A stretch of DNA of 64,000 nt from Burkholderiaceae bacterium. GTDB taxonomy: Bacteria > Pseudomonadota > Gammaproteobacteria > Burkholderiales > Burkholderiaceae_E. The position numbers and the translations under genes are program-made. Below, in pieces: positions 34,986 through 43,526 of the stretch. Numbering within the stretch: position 1 is the first letter of the stretch; each line of letters opens with the position of its first letter. The stretch covers positions 62,001 through 126,000 of the forward strand of contig JACKLP010000007.1 in assembly GCA_024235875.1 (NCBI GenBank). The letters are read 5' to 3'. The notes under the pieces are model-generated. The model made no database searches, was not told the DNA's origin, and saw nothing but the letters and a program-made list of their open reading frames with translations.

Positions 34986-36011
34986 ATGAAGAAATCGCTT
35001 CTCGCAGTGGCCGTCGCAGCGGCTCTGCCGGGCGCAGCGTTCGCGGCCAGCAACGTCACGATGTACGGCATCGCCGACGTCTCGGTCGACTTCGTCGATC
35101 GCGGCAACCAAAGCCGCAATACGCTGTTCCTGAGCAGCGGTGGTCGTTCGACCAGCCGTTGGGGCGTGCGTGGCGCCGAGGACCTGGGCGGCGGCCTCAA
35201 GGCCATCTTCCAGTTCGAGGCCGGCGTGGGTGTCGACATCGGCTCGAACGATGCCAACTTCTTCCAGCGGACCTCGACGGTCGGCCTGCAGGGTGGCTTC
35301 GGTAAGATCCGCCTGGGTCGCACCTACACCCCGTCGTTCCTTTCGCTCGCCAAGTGGGACGCCATGGGCTACGGCCTGTTCGGCAACCTGCTCGTGACGT
35401 CGGTTCGCACGACCATCGTTCGCTACAACAACGGCATCTACTACAACTCGCCGAAGCTCGGCGGTGCGGTGATCAACGCGGCGTTCTCGTCGGGCGAGTC
35501 CGATTCGTCGGCCAACCCCAGCGGCCAGGGCAACGCGTTCGACGTGTCGGTTGACTGGGCCGGTGGCCCGGCCAATGTGTCGGCCTACTATGGCTCGGCC
35601 AACAGCACCACGAACCCGATCGTCAAGACCAAGCGCATGGGTATCGGCGGTGGCTTCAACATGGGTGCGTTCAAGATCGTGGCCGGCTACTCGAAGGCCG
35701 ATCCCGATGGCGGCAACAACGACACCAAGGCGGTCAGTGTCGGTGGCTCCCTCAAGCTGGGTGCCGGCAGCCTGATGCTCCAGGCGCAGCGCCTGAAGTT
35801 CGACGCCACCAACGGCAAGTCGACCACCTTCGGTGTCGCCTACGCGCACAGCCTGTCCAAGCGCACCAGCGTCTACGCGCACTTCGGCACCACGCGTAAC
35901 GACGCCGTGACCGCGGTCGAGCTGCGTGGCTCGGGCTACGCCTACACCGCTGACGGCGGCGTGTCCTCGGACCCGCGTGCCTTCGGCGTGGGTGTCCGCC
36001 ACCTGTTCTGA
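34986..36011 (+). CDS. Gram-negative outer-membrane porin (copy 1)
   Basis: A 341-residue trimeric general porin of the Burkholderia OmpC/Omp38 type (porin_4). The signal peptide MKKSLLAVAVAAALPGAAFA is cleaved after AFA. The mature protein starts ASNVTMYGIAD and ends with the terminal aromatic beta-signal VGVRHLF. SRWGVRGAEDLGGGLKA and NGIYYNSPKLGG are family landmarks. About nine in ten residues match copy 2. Codon choice is strongly biased, as in a highly expressed gene. Confidence 0.95.
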   Translation: MKKSLLAVAVAAALPGAAFAASNVTMYGIADVSVDFVDRGNQSRNTLFLSSGGRSTSRWGVRGAEDLGGGLKAIFQFEAGVGVDIGSNDANFFQRTSTVGLQGGFGKIRLGRTYTPSFLSLAKWDAMGYGLFGNLLVTSVRTTIVRYNNGIYYNSPKLGGAVINAAFSSGESDSSANPSGQGNAFDVSVDWAGGPANVSAYYGSANSTTNPIVKTKRMGIGGGFNMGAFKIVAGYSKADPDGGNNDTKAVSVGGSLKLGAGSLMLQAQRLKFDATNGKSTTFGVAYAHSLSKRTSVYAHFGTTRNDAVTAVELRGSGYAYTADGGVSSDPRAFGVGVRHLF

Positions 36012-36018
36012 TCGGCTC

Positions 36019-36103
36019 CCGGCCTTCGCGGCCGGATGACCTGATCGGTCGAGCCGCCGAAAGGTGGCTCGACCAGACAGCCGGAAATCTTTTCCGGCTG
36101 TCT
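36019..36103 (+). repeat. Three tandem hairpins in the porin 1 trailer
   Basis: Three perfect hairpins follow the stop codon in order: a 6-bp stem (36019-36035), a 9-bp stem (36047-36074) and a 13-bp stem with a 3-base loop (AGACAGCCGGAAA pairing at 36075-36103). They precede the true terminator. A hairpin like the first also follows porin 2. Confidence 0.75.
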
Positions 36104-36114
36104 GTGTTCGCTTG

Positions 36115-36160
36115 AAAAGCGGGGATCTGCCTATGGATTAGGCAGATCCCCGCTTTTTTG
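36115..36160 (+). terminator. Strong Rho-independent terminator after porin 1
   Basis: A perfect 19-bp stem (AAAAGCGGGGATCTGCCTA and its complement) closes a 5-base loop and runs into a T-tract. It is symmetric enough to work on both strands. Confidence 0.88.
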
Positions 36161-36272
36161 TTGCCGCCGTGCGACAAGCGCCGAGAAATTTGCCTCAAAA
36201 GGGCTGTCGGCCACGTGCCGGCGCTGTTCGGCGAATCCCGGATGTGGCGGAATACGATCAACTTCTGACCGG

Positions 36273-36292
36273 GAGCGGGCAAGCGCCCAGCT
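36273..36292 (+). promoter_or_regulatory. Leader hairpin of porin 2
   Basis: GAGC-GGGC-AAGC-GCCC-A-GCTC folds into a hairpin with one bulged A. The GGGC-AAGC-GCCC core is identical to that in the porin 1 leader. An AAGGAGATTGATCC ribosome-binding segment follows before the ATG. Confidence 0.5.
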
Positions 36293-36348
36293 CGGGGAGT
36301 TTCGGCAGGGGACTGCCGGGTTATTCCAGAAACCAAGGAGATTGATCC

Positions 36349-37371
36349 ATGAAGAAATCGCTTCTCGCAGTGGCCGTCGCGGCTGCGCTTCCGGGTGCGG
36401 CTTATGCGGCCAGCAATGTCACGATGTACGGCATCGCCGACGTCGCGGCTGACTTCGTTGATCGCGGCAATGCCAGCCGTAACACGCTGTTCATCAGCAG
36501 CGGCGGTCAGTCGACCAGCCGCTGGGGCGTGCGTGGCGCCGAGGATCTGGGCGGCGGCCTCAAGGCCATCTTCCAGTTCGAGGCCGGCGTGGGAGTCGAC
36601 ACCGGCTCGAACGACGCCAACTTCTTCCAGCGGACCTCGACGGTCGGCCTGGAAGGTGGCTTCGGTACGATCCGCCTGGGCCGCACCTACACCCCGTCGT
36701 TCCTTTCGCTCGCGAAGTGGGACATCATGGGCTACGGCCTCATGGGCAACCTGCTCGTGACCTCGGTTCGCACGACCATCGTTCGCTATGACAACGGCAT
36801 CTACTACAACTCGCCGAAGCTCGGCGGTGCGGTGATCAACGCTGCATTCTCGTCGGGCGAGCGCGATTCATCGGCCAACCCGAGCGGCCAGGGCAATGCG
36901 TTCGACGTGTCGGTCGACTGGGCAGGCGGCCCGGCCAACGTGTCGGCCTACTACGGTTCCGTGAACAGCACGACCAACCCCATCACCAAGACCAAGCGCA
37001 TGGGCGTGGGTGGCGGCTTCAACATGGGGGCCTTCAAGATCGTGGCCGGTTACTCGATCGCGAATCCCGAGGGCTCCAACAACGACACCAAGGCGGTCAG
37101 CGTCGGTGGCTCGCTCAAGCTGGGCGCCGGCAGCCTGCTGATGCAGGCGCAACGCCTGAAGTTCGACACCACCAACGGTAAGTCGACCACCTTCGGCATT
37201 GCCTATGTCCATGCCCTGTCGAAGCGCACGAACGTTTACGCGCACCTTGGCACCACGCGCAACGACGCCGTGTCGGCGACGGAAATCCGCGGCTCGGGCT
37301 ACGCCTACACGGCTGACGGCAACGACTCGGACCCGAAAGTTATTGGCGTGGGTGTCCGCCACCTGTTCTGA
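36349..37371 (+). CDS. Gram-negative outer-membrane porin (copy 2)
   Basis: A 340-residue porin, a tandem paralogue of the preceding gene. The same signal peptide (ending AYA) and C-terminal VGVRHLF are present. Differences from copy 1 are scattered, many between charged and neutral residues (for example Q/E, K/T, N/D, S/R), and cluster near the C-terminus (GNDSDPKVIG). Some could alter pore selectivity, which is inference. It has its own leader and terminator, so the two can be expressed separately. Confidence 0.95.
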   Translation: MKKSLLAVAVAAALPGAAYAASNVTMYGIADVAADFVDRGNASRNTLFISSGGQSTSRWGVRGAEDLGGGLKAIFQFEAGVGVDTGSNDANFFQRTSTVGLEGGFGTIRLGRTYTPSFLSLAKWDIMGYGLMGNLLVTSVRTTIVRYDNGIYYNSPKLGGAVINAAFSSGERDSSANPSGQGNAFDVSVDWAGGPANVSAYYGSVNSTTNPITKTKRMGVGGGFNMGAFKIVAGYSIANPEGSNNDTKAVSVGGSLKLGAGSLLMQAQRLKFDTTNGKSTTFGIAYVHALSKRTNVYAHLGTTRNDAVSATEIRGSGYAYTADGNDSDPKVIGVGVRHLF

Positions 37372-37406
37372 TCGGCTTCCGGCCCTCGTGGCCGGATGAC
37401 CGGATC

Positions 37407-37443
37407 AAGAAAAACGCCGGGCTTTGCCCGGCGTTTTTCTTTT
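37407..37443 (+). terminator. Rho-independent terminator after porin 2
   Basis: A perfect 16-bp stem (AAGAAAAACGCCGGGC and its complement) with a TTT loop ends in a T-rich run. A TCCGGCC/GGCCGGA hairpin at 37378-37396, matching the first trailer hairpin of porin 1, precedes it. Confidence 0.88.
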
Positions 37444-37654
37444 CGGACATTGCCAGGTCAAACGCTTTTGCCGCGCCGCCAACGGCCCTACACTGCTTTG
37501 GCCACGACTCGTCCGCGAGCGCCTTCTGGCTGCCGCACGCAAACGCCGCCCGGACCCGGTTCGCCACGCGCCGGGCCCAGGACCAAACGCTTCGTGCAAC
37601 ATCTTCGCGCGCATTGCGCGATGCCGTTAATTGCCAACAAACACAGGTATCTGA

Positions 37655-38494
37655 ATGCAATCTCCGGTCAACAGCCGCAATCAACGCCTATTTTCCGACC
37701 ATCAGACCGCGCACTTCAAGTGGGAGGTCGATCATGGTGTAGCCACCCTGACTCTCGATCGGCCCGACCGGAAGAACCCCCTGACCTTCGAGTCCTACGC
37801 CGAGTTGCGCGACCTGTTCCGGGCCCTCCAGTACGCCACCGACATCAAGGCGATCGTGCTCACCGGCTCGGGCGGCAATTTCTGCTCGGGCGGCGACGTC
37901 CATGAAATCATCGGTCCCTTGGTCCAGATGGCCATGCCCGAGTTGCTGGAGTTCACCCGCATGACCGGCGACCTGGTCCTGGCGATGCGTCGCTGCCCGC
38001 AACCGATCATCGCAGCCGTGGACGGCATCTGCGCCGGCGCCGGGGCGATGATGGCCTTGGCCAGCGATCTGCGCTTCGGCACGCCGGCCGCGCGCACCGC
38101 GTTCCTGTTCGTGCGGGTGGGTCTGGCGGGTTGTGACATGGCGGCCTGCACCTTGCTGCCGCGTATGATCGGCCAGGGGCGCGCTGCCGATCTGCTGTTC
38201 TCCGGACGCGCCATGACGGCCGACGAGGGCCTTGCCTGGGGATTCTTCAATCGCGTCGTCGACGTGGCGCGCCTGCTGGCCGAGGCCCAGGCCTATGCCC
38301 GTGAGCTTGCCGACGGCCCGTCTTTCGCACACGGAATGACCAAGACCATGCTCAGCCAGGAATGGTCGATGACAATCGAACAGGCTCTCGAGGCCGAGGC
38401 CCAGGCCCAGGCAATCTGCATGCAAACGAATGATTTCGAACGCGCCTACAAGGCATTCGCCGCCCGGCAGAAGCCGGACTTCAAGGGCAACTGA
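37655..38494 (+). CDS. Crotonase (enoyl-CoA hydratase) family protein lacking both catalytic glutamates
   Basis: A 279-residue crotonase-fold protein. The N-terminal DRPDRKNPLTFESYAEL and the oxyanion-hole parts CSGGDVHE and GICAGAGAMMALASD are clear. At the two catalytic Glu positions of enoyl-CoA hydratases this protein has M132 and F152, while D161 sits in the nearby GLAGCDMAACTL loop. It is therefore unlikely to be a simple hydratase; crotonases with other chemistry use Asp or other residues. It is 41 bases upstream of an acyl-CoA dehydrogenase in the same direction, so both probably act in one CoA-thioester pathway. The ATG at 37655 has a weak ribosome site. Confidence 0.85.
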   Translation: MQSPVNSRNQRLFSDHQTAHFKWEVDHGVATLTLDRPDRKNPLTFESYAELRDLFRALQYATDIKAIVLTGSGGNFCSGGDVHEIIGPLVQMAMPELLEFTRMTGDLVLAMRRCPQPIIAAVDGICAGAGAMMALASDLRFGTPAARTAFLFVRVGLAGCDMAACTLLPRMIGQGRAADLLFSGRAMTADEGLAWGFFNRVVDVARLLAEAQAYARELADGPSFAHGMTKTMLSQEWSMTIEQALEAEAQAQAICMQTNDFERAYKAFAARQKPDFKGN

Positions 38495-38535
38495 AGGCAA
38501 GCGCGGACGACCGCCGTTAACCGACGGATGACGAT

Positions 38536-39693
38536 GTGAGCGACAAACAGTATCTCGACCTTCCCTTCTTCGATTCGCGTCACCGAGAGCTGGAGGCGCA
38601 GGCCGAACAGTGGGCGGCCGGTGCCTGCGCAGGGCTGGACCACCACGATGTCGACCGGAGCTGTCGCGAGCTGGTCCGTGCGCTGGGTGAGGCCGGATGG
38701 CTCGCCTATACGGTGCCGGCGGCCCATGGTGGCCGGCTCGAAACGATCGAGAGCCGCTCGGTTTGCCTGCTACGCGAAACACTGGCGCGACATAGCGGCC
38801 TGGCGGACTTCGCCTTCGTCATGCAAGGCCTGGGCAGCGGCCCGATCGCGCTCGGCGGTTCTTCGGAACTCAAGGAAAGCTACCTGCCCGCGGTCGGCCG
38901 AGGCGAGCGCATCGCGGCCTTCGCGCTGTCGGAGCCACAGGCCGGTTCCGATGTCGCGGCGATGAAGGCACGCGCCACACGTGTCGACGGCGGGTGGTTG
39001 CTCAACGGCAGCAAGACCTGGATATCGAATGGCGGAATCGCCGACTTCTACTGTGTGTTCGCACGCACGAGCGACGATCCCGGCGCACGCGGCATCACCG
39101 GCTTCGTCGTGGATGCCCACAATCCGGGGCTTCGCATCGCCGAGCGGATCGACGTGATCGCGCCGCATCCGCTGGCGACGCTGTCGTTCGAGGACTGCGA
39201 GATTCCCGACAGCCATGTCTTGGGTGAGCCCGGAACCGGCTTCAAGCTCGCAATGGCGAACCTGGACATTTTCCGGGCGTCTGTCGCGGCCGCCGCCATC
39301 GGGTTTGCCCGCCGCGCGCTCGATGAATCCCTCACACATGCGAGAAGCCGTCCGATGTTCGGGCAACGGCTGGCCGACTTTCAACTCTCGCAGGCCGCCC
39401 TGGCCGACATGGCGACCGAGATCGATGCCGCGGCGCTGCTCACCTACCGGGCGGCCTGGCTGCGTGACGTCCGGGGCCTCAGGACCACGCGCGAATCGGC
39501 GATGGCCAAGATGGTGGCGACCGAGTCGGCACAACGAATCATCGACCGCGCGGTACAGTTCTTCGGGGGCCTGGGCGTGACCCGCGGCCAGCCCGTCGAG
39601 GAGCTCTACCGGGAAATTCGCGCCCTTCGGATCTACGAGGGCGCGACCGAGGTACAGAAGCTGATCATCGCGCGCGAGTTGCTGCGGGACTGA
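38536..39693 (+). CDS. Acyl-CoA dehydrogenase family protein
   Basis: A 385-residue flavoenzyme with the three-domain acyl-CoA dehydrogenase fold. FALSEPQAGSDVAAM and WISNGGIAD are the FAD/substrate loops. The catalytic base is E368 in RIYEGATEVQ. The C-terminal helical bundle has FFGGLGVTRGQPVEELYR. The GTG at 38536 is the likely start. Substrate specificity is unclear. Pairing with a non-canonical crotonase hints at an aromatic or branched acyl-CoA pathway. Confidence 0.9.
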   Translation: MSDKQYLDLPFFDSRHRELEAQAEQWAAGACAGLDHHDVDRSCRELVRALGEAGWLAYTVPAAHGGRLETIESRSVCLLRETLARHSGLADFAFVMQGLGSGPIALGGSSELKESYLPAVGRGERIAAFALSEPQAGSDVAAMKARATRVDGGWLLNGSKTWISNGGIADFYCVFARTSDDPGARGITGFVVDAHNPGLRIAERIDVIAPHPLATLSFEDCEIPDSHVLGEPGTGFKLAMANLDIFRASVAAAAIGFARRALDESLTHARSRPMFGQRLADFQLSQAALADMATEIDAAALLTYRAAWLRDVRGLRTTRESAMAKMVATESAQRIIDRAVQFFGGLGVTRGQPVEELYREIRALRIYEGATEVQKLIIARELLRD

Positions 39694-39700
39694 AGCACGC

Positions 39701-40804
39701 TTAGTCGCGCGATGCGGCGCCCAGCAGCCGGTCGCGCTCGGCCTTCTCGCGCATGGCGAGCAAACGTACCGCCTCGAAGAAACCGGGCATGTCACCGTTC
39801 GCCTCTTGGTGCATGGCGCGAAATCCCGGAACGAGGTCGTGGTAGGTCCCGACCGCGGCCAGATGCGCATTGCCAGTCGGCTCGGCAAACCAGGCATCGT
39901 AGCCCGCATAGCCGTTCCAACTGCGTTTCAGTCGTTCGTAGTCATGACGTAGTTGCGCCAGCGTGGCGGCCTTTTCGACGCGCATCTCGGTGCTCGCCAA
40001 CGCACTCGAGTACAGGGTCTTCAGACGCTGGCGATACGCCAGCAGCAACGCGATGAACTCGCGCCGGCGGCTGGCCCGCAGTTCGTACTGCTCGCGCTCG
40101 GCGTCGAGTGCCTCACGCCCGGCCTTGTTCGTCGTTTCACGCAGATGCTCGAGCCAACGCTCGACACCGATCTCCTCGACCGCGGTCGCGAAGGATTCAT
40201 TGAAGCGGCTGTCGCCCTTGAGGTAGACGACCTGGTGGGCCAGCTCGTGGAACAACAGCCTGGCCACCTCGATGTCCGGGTATCGGAGCAAGGTGCTCGG
40301 CACCGGGTCGTCGAACCAGCCCAGTGTCGAATACGCCGGCACACCGATCACGCGCACGTCATCGCCCGCCGACCGAAGCTGTGCGGCAAACCGATCCGCA
40401 TCGGCCTTGTCGTAGTAGCCGCGGTAGCTCACGCAGCCGGCAACCGGAAAACACCAGCGCCGTGGAGTCAGCGACAGCTCAGGCGCGGCAACGACATTCC
40501 ACATGACGAACGGACGTTCGAGCGGCGAGTACCGCGTATAGCTGCCATTGTCGGGAAGCGCGAGCCTATCGGCGGCGAAGCGGCGAGCTCGAGCGATCCG
40601 CTCGAGCCGGGCCCGCAAACCGGGATCGGTCGACTCGTCCGCCAGCATCTCGGCGATGGGCCGGGCACGCCGAAGCAAGTCCAGATGCCCGTTGACGGAC
40701 TGGAACAGATAGCCCGGCCCTTCGAGCGCCGAGCAGGCTGCCAGAAGCTGAAGTGCGGCCCCCCAGGCCAGTGCGCGCAAGAAGCGCAATCCGGGGCGAA
40801 TCAT
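39701..40804 (-). CDS. Predicted lipoprotein aminopeptidase (COG4324-like)
   Basis: A 367-residue lipoprotein. The N-terminal signal ends at LLAAC with the lipidated cysteine C24. The zinc-peptidase motif is HELAHQ (H186, E187, H190) with the further glutamate in FNESFATAVEE. It is conserved in betaproteobacteria as a predicted aminopeptidase, but the substrate is unknown. The ATG at 40804 is preferred over a longer open frame that lacks a signal peptide. It is convergent with the acyl-CoA dehydrogenase and divergent from the M20 genes. Confidence 0.85.
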   Translation of the reverse strand: MIRPGLRFLRALAWGAALQLLAACSALEGPGYLFQSVNGHLDLLRRARPIAEMLADESTDPGLRARLERIARARRFAADRLALPDNGSYTRYSPLERPFVMWNVVAAPELSLTPRRWCFPVAGCVSYRGYYDKADADRFAAQLRSAGDDVRVIGVPAYSTLGWFDDPVPSTLLRYPDIEVARLLFHELAHQVVYLKGDSRFNESFATAVEEIGVERWLEHLRETTNKAGREALDAEREQYELRASRRREFIALLLAYRQRLKTLYSSALASTEMRVEKAATLAQLRHDYERLKRSWNGYAGYDAWFAEPTGNAHLAAVGTYHDLVPGFRAMHQEANGDMPGFFEAVRLLAMREKAERDRLLGAASRD

Positions 40805-40966
40805 GCAGTGCCTCACGAGGTCGTCTCGCGCGTCGAACCCTTGCGCGGGCGATGATAAGCTAAGCGAGGGCCTCGCCAGGCCGAGCGCGCCGATGCGGTT
40901 CGTAACCGACACGTTGGCGCAAGTCCCGGGGCCCGAGTGCCCCGACCCGACAGGAAACCAAGGACC

Positions 40967-42166
40967 ATGAAGCTGATCGACGAGATCGTGGGCTTCGCAC
41001 CGGAGATCCGGGCGATCAGACGCGACATCCACGCGCATCCGGAACTCGGCTATGCCGAGCATCGAACCGCCGACCTGGTCGCGTCGCTGCTCGAGCAATG
41101 GGGCATCGAGGTCAGCCGCGGCATCGGAGGAACCGGCGTCGTGGGCACGCTCAAGCGCGGCTCGGCCTTGCGCAGCGTTGGCCTGAGAGCCGATCTCGAT
41201 GCACTGCCGATCCAGGAAGCGAACGAATTCGCGCATCGCTCCAGCGAGGACGGGCGCATGCATGCCTGCGGCCATGACGGCCACACAGCGATGCTGCTCG
41301 CCGCGGCGAAGGCCTTGTCGCAGCGCACCGATTTCGATGGCACGGTGCATTTCATCTTCCAACCCGCCGAAGAAGGCGGCGCCGGCGGCAAGGCGATGAT
41401 CGACGATGGCCTGTTCGACCGATTCCCTTGCGACGCCGTGTTCGGCATGCACAACTGGCCGGGGCTCGAGCTCGGTCGCTTCAGCGTCAGGGCCGGCCCG
41501 ATGCTCGCGTCGGCGAGCGAGTTCGAGATCCGCATCACCGGTCGCGGCGCGCACGCCGCAATACCCAACGAGAGTGTCGATCCGGTCCTGATCGCGTGTC
41601 AGCTCGTCCAGGCGCTCCAGGGCATCCTGACCCGAAACAAGCGGCCGATAGACACCGCGGTGCTGTCGGTCACGCAGGTTCACGCCGGAGATGCCTTCAA
41701 CGTGATTCCGAACATCGCGGTCGTGCGTGGCACGGTGCGCACTTTCACGACCGAGGTCCTCGATCTCATCGAGACGCGAATGCGAGAGATCACAGAGCAA
41801 CTGCCACGTGCCTTCCAGGCCAGCGGCAGGCTCGATTTCCAGCGGAACTACCCGCCCCTGGTCAATCACGAGGCCGAAACCGAATTCTGCCGCCGCGTCG
41901 CCGCGTCGATCGTCGGCGAGGAGCAGGTACTCGAGCTCGAACCCGTCATGGGGTCCGAGGATTTCGCGTACATGTTGCTCGAGCGTCCGGGTTGCTACAT
42001 CGCGATCGGCAACGGCGCCGACGGCGCCCATCGCGACGGAGGACATGGCGCCGGGCCATGCGCCTTGCACAATCCGAGTTACGACTTCAACGACGAGGTC
42101 ACGCCGCTGGGCGCAACCTACTGGGTCAGGCTGGCAGAGGAGTTCCTGGCCGGCAAGACACCCTGA
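40967..42166 (+). CDS. M20 family amidohydrolase (copy 1)
   Basis: A 399-residue M20D-type metal-dependent amidohydrolase, related to hippurate hydrolase and N-acyl-amino-acid deacylases. The metal ligands appear in HACGHDGH, QPAEEGGAG and FGMHNWPG, with the dimerisation domain in between and SEDFAYML plus ALHNPSYDFND at the C-terminus. Cytoplasmic. The ATG at 40967 has AAGGA upstream. Copy 2 begins 25 bases after its stop, and a TRAP transporter follows. Confidence 0.92.
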   Translation: MKLIDEIVGFAPEIRAIRRDIHAHPELGYAEHRTADLVASLLEQWGIEVSRGIGGTGVVGTLKRGSALRSVGLRADLDALPIQEANEFAHRSSEDGRMHACGHDGHTAMLLAAAKALSQRTDFDGTVHFIFQPAEEGGAGGKAMIDDGLFDRFPCDAVFGMHNWPGLELGRFSVRAGPMLASASEFEIRITGRGAHAAIPNESVDPVLIACQLVQALQGILTRNKRPIDTAVLSVTQVHAGDAFNVIPNIAVVRGTVRTFTTEVLDLIETRMREITEQLPRAFQASGRLDFQRNYPPLVNHEAETEFCRRVAASIVGEEQVLELEPVMGSEDFAYMLLERPGCYIAIGNGADGAHRDGGHGAGPCALHNPSYDFNDEVTPLGATYWVRLAEEFLAGKTP

Positions 42167-42191
42167 CCGCGCACCGGAAAGCGATCCACCC

Positions 42192-43433
42192 ATGAACACC
42201 ACCCTCGCCGACGAGGAAGGCGCCTATCTCGGCAGTCACCGGACCGTGCGTGCGATCCGGGAGTACCAACCGGATCTGGTCGCGATCCGGCATACGCTGC
42301 ACCGCAATCCTGAGCTCGGTTTCGAAGAAGTCTTCACCGCCGACCTGGTCGCCAAGGAACTCGAGCGCTACGGCGTCGACGAGATCCACCGCGGGATCGG
42401 ACGCACGGGCGTCGTGGGCGTGGTCCGCGGCGGCAACGGCGGCTCGAAGCGATCGATCGGCTTGCGCGCCGACATGGACGCGCTGCCGATGCACGAGGAC
42501 AACCAGTTCGCGCACCGCTCCACTCGAAGCGGACTGATGCATGGATGCGGCCATGACGGTCACACGACCATGTTGCTCGGTGCGGCGCGCCGGCTCGCCG
42601 AGACCCGCGAATTCGATGGCACGGTCCACCTGATCTTCCAGCCCGGAGAGGAAGGCTGCGGTGGGGCTTTGGCGATGATCGACGATGGCTTGTTCGATCG
42701 CTTCCCCTGTGACGCCGTCTTCGCCATGCACAACTGGCCCGGCCTGCCGCCCGGTCGTCTCGCGGTCCGTCCCGGCGCGGTCATGGCGGCGGCCGACAAG
42801 GTCACGATCACCGTCGAGGGCCGGGGTGGGCACGGCGCGCACGCCTATCTGGCCGTCGACCCCATCGTCGTCGCGGCCCAGATCATCACCGCGGCCCAGT
42901 CGATCGTCTCGCGCAACGTGCAAGCGCTCGACGCCGCGGTGGTCAGCCTGTGCGCGGTCAATGCGGGCAATCCGGGGGCCATGAGCGTGATCCCGCAACA
43001 GGCACAGATCGTCGGTACCGTGCGCACGTTCCGCCCCGATACGCAGGACCTCATCGAGTCCCGCCTGACCCGGCTGGCCGAGTCGGTCGCAGCCGGCTTC
43101 GATGCCAGGGCGACCGTGGCCTACGAGCGCATGTACCCCGCCACGGTGAACACGGCCTCGGAGTCTCTGTTTGCACAGGATGTCGCGCGCGAACTGGTGG
43201 GGGACCGGCTGGTCACCGATCTCGAACCCAGCATGGGGGCCGAGGATTTCGCGTTCATGCTGCAGGAACGACCGGGAGCGTATTTCCGGCTCGGACAGGG
43301 CGGCGCCGACAGCGGGTGCTTTCTCCACAATACTCGCTATGACTTCAACGACACGGTGATGCCGCTCGGCGTCGCGCTGTTCGTCCGGCTGGCGGAGCGA
43401 TGGCTGGCGGTCGATGGTCCAGGCGGCGGCTGA
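42192..43433 (+). CDS. M20 family amidohydrolase (copy 2)
   Basis: A 413-residue paralogue of the preceding gene with an N-terminal extension of about 25 residues. The ligand motifs HGCGHDGH, QPGEEGCGG and FAMHNWPG are intact, as are AEDFAFML and FLHNTRYDFND. The pair looks like a tandem duplication that has diverged substantially. Substrates are probably N-acylated amino acids or related amides brought in by the neighbouring TRAP system. Confidence 0.92.
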   Translation: MNTTLADEEGAYLGSHRTVRAIREYQPDLVAIRHTLHRNPELGFEEVFTADLVAKELERYGVDEIHRGIGRTGVVGVVRGGNGGSKRSIGLRADMDALPMHEDNQFAHRSTRSGLMHGCGHDGHTTMLLGAARRLAETREFDGTVHLIFQPGEEGCGGALAMIDDGLFDRFPCDAVFAMHNWPGLPPGRLAVRPGAVMAAADKVTITVEGRGGHGAHAYLAVDPIVVAAQIITAAQSIVSRNVQALDAAVVSLCAVNAGNPGAMSVIPQQAQIVGTVRTFRPDTQDLIESRLTRLAESVAAGFDARATVAYERMYPATVNTASESLFAQDVARELVGDRLVTDLEPSMGAEDFAFMLQERPGAYFRLGQGGADSGCFLHNTRYDFNDTVMPLGVALFVRLAERWLAVDGPGGG

Positions 43434-43526
43434 GCGCGGCGAGCGGCTTGGTTCGGGGTCGTTCGGGTAGAATCCGGTCTTGGACTACCGCTGGTTAGCC
43501 GGCGATTTCTTCACAAGGAGACATGG

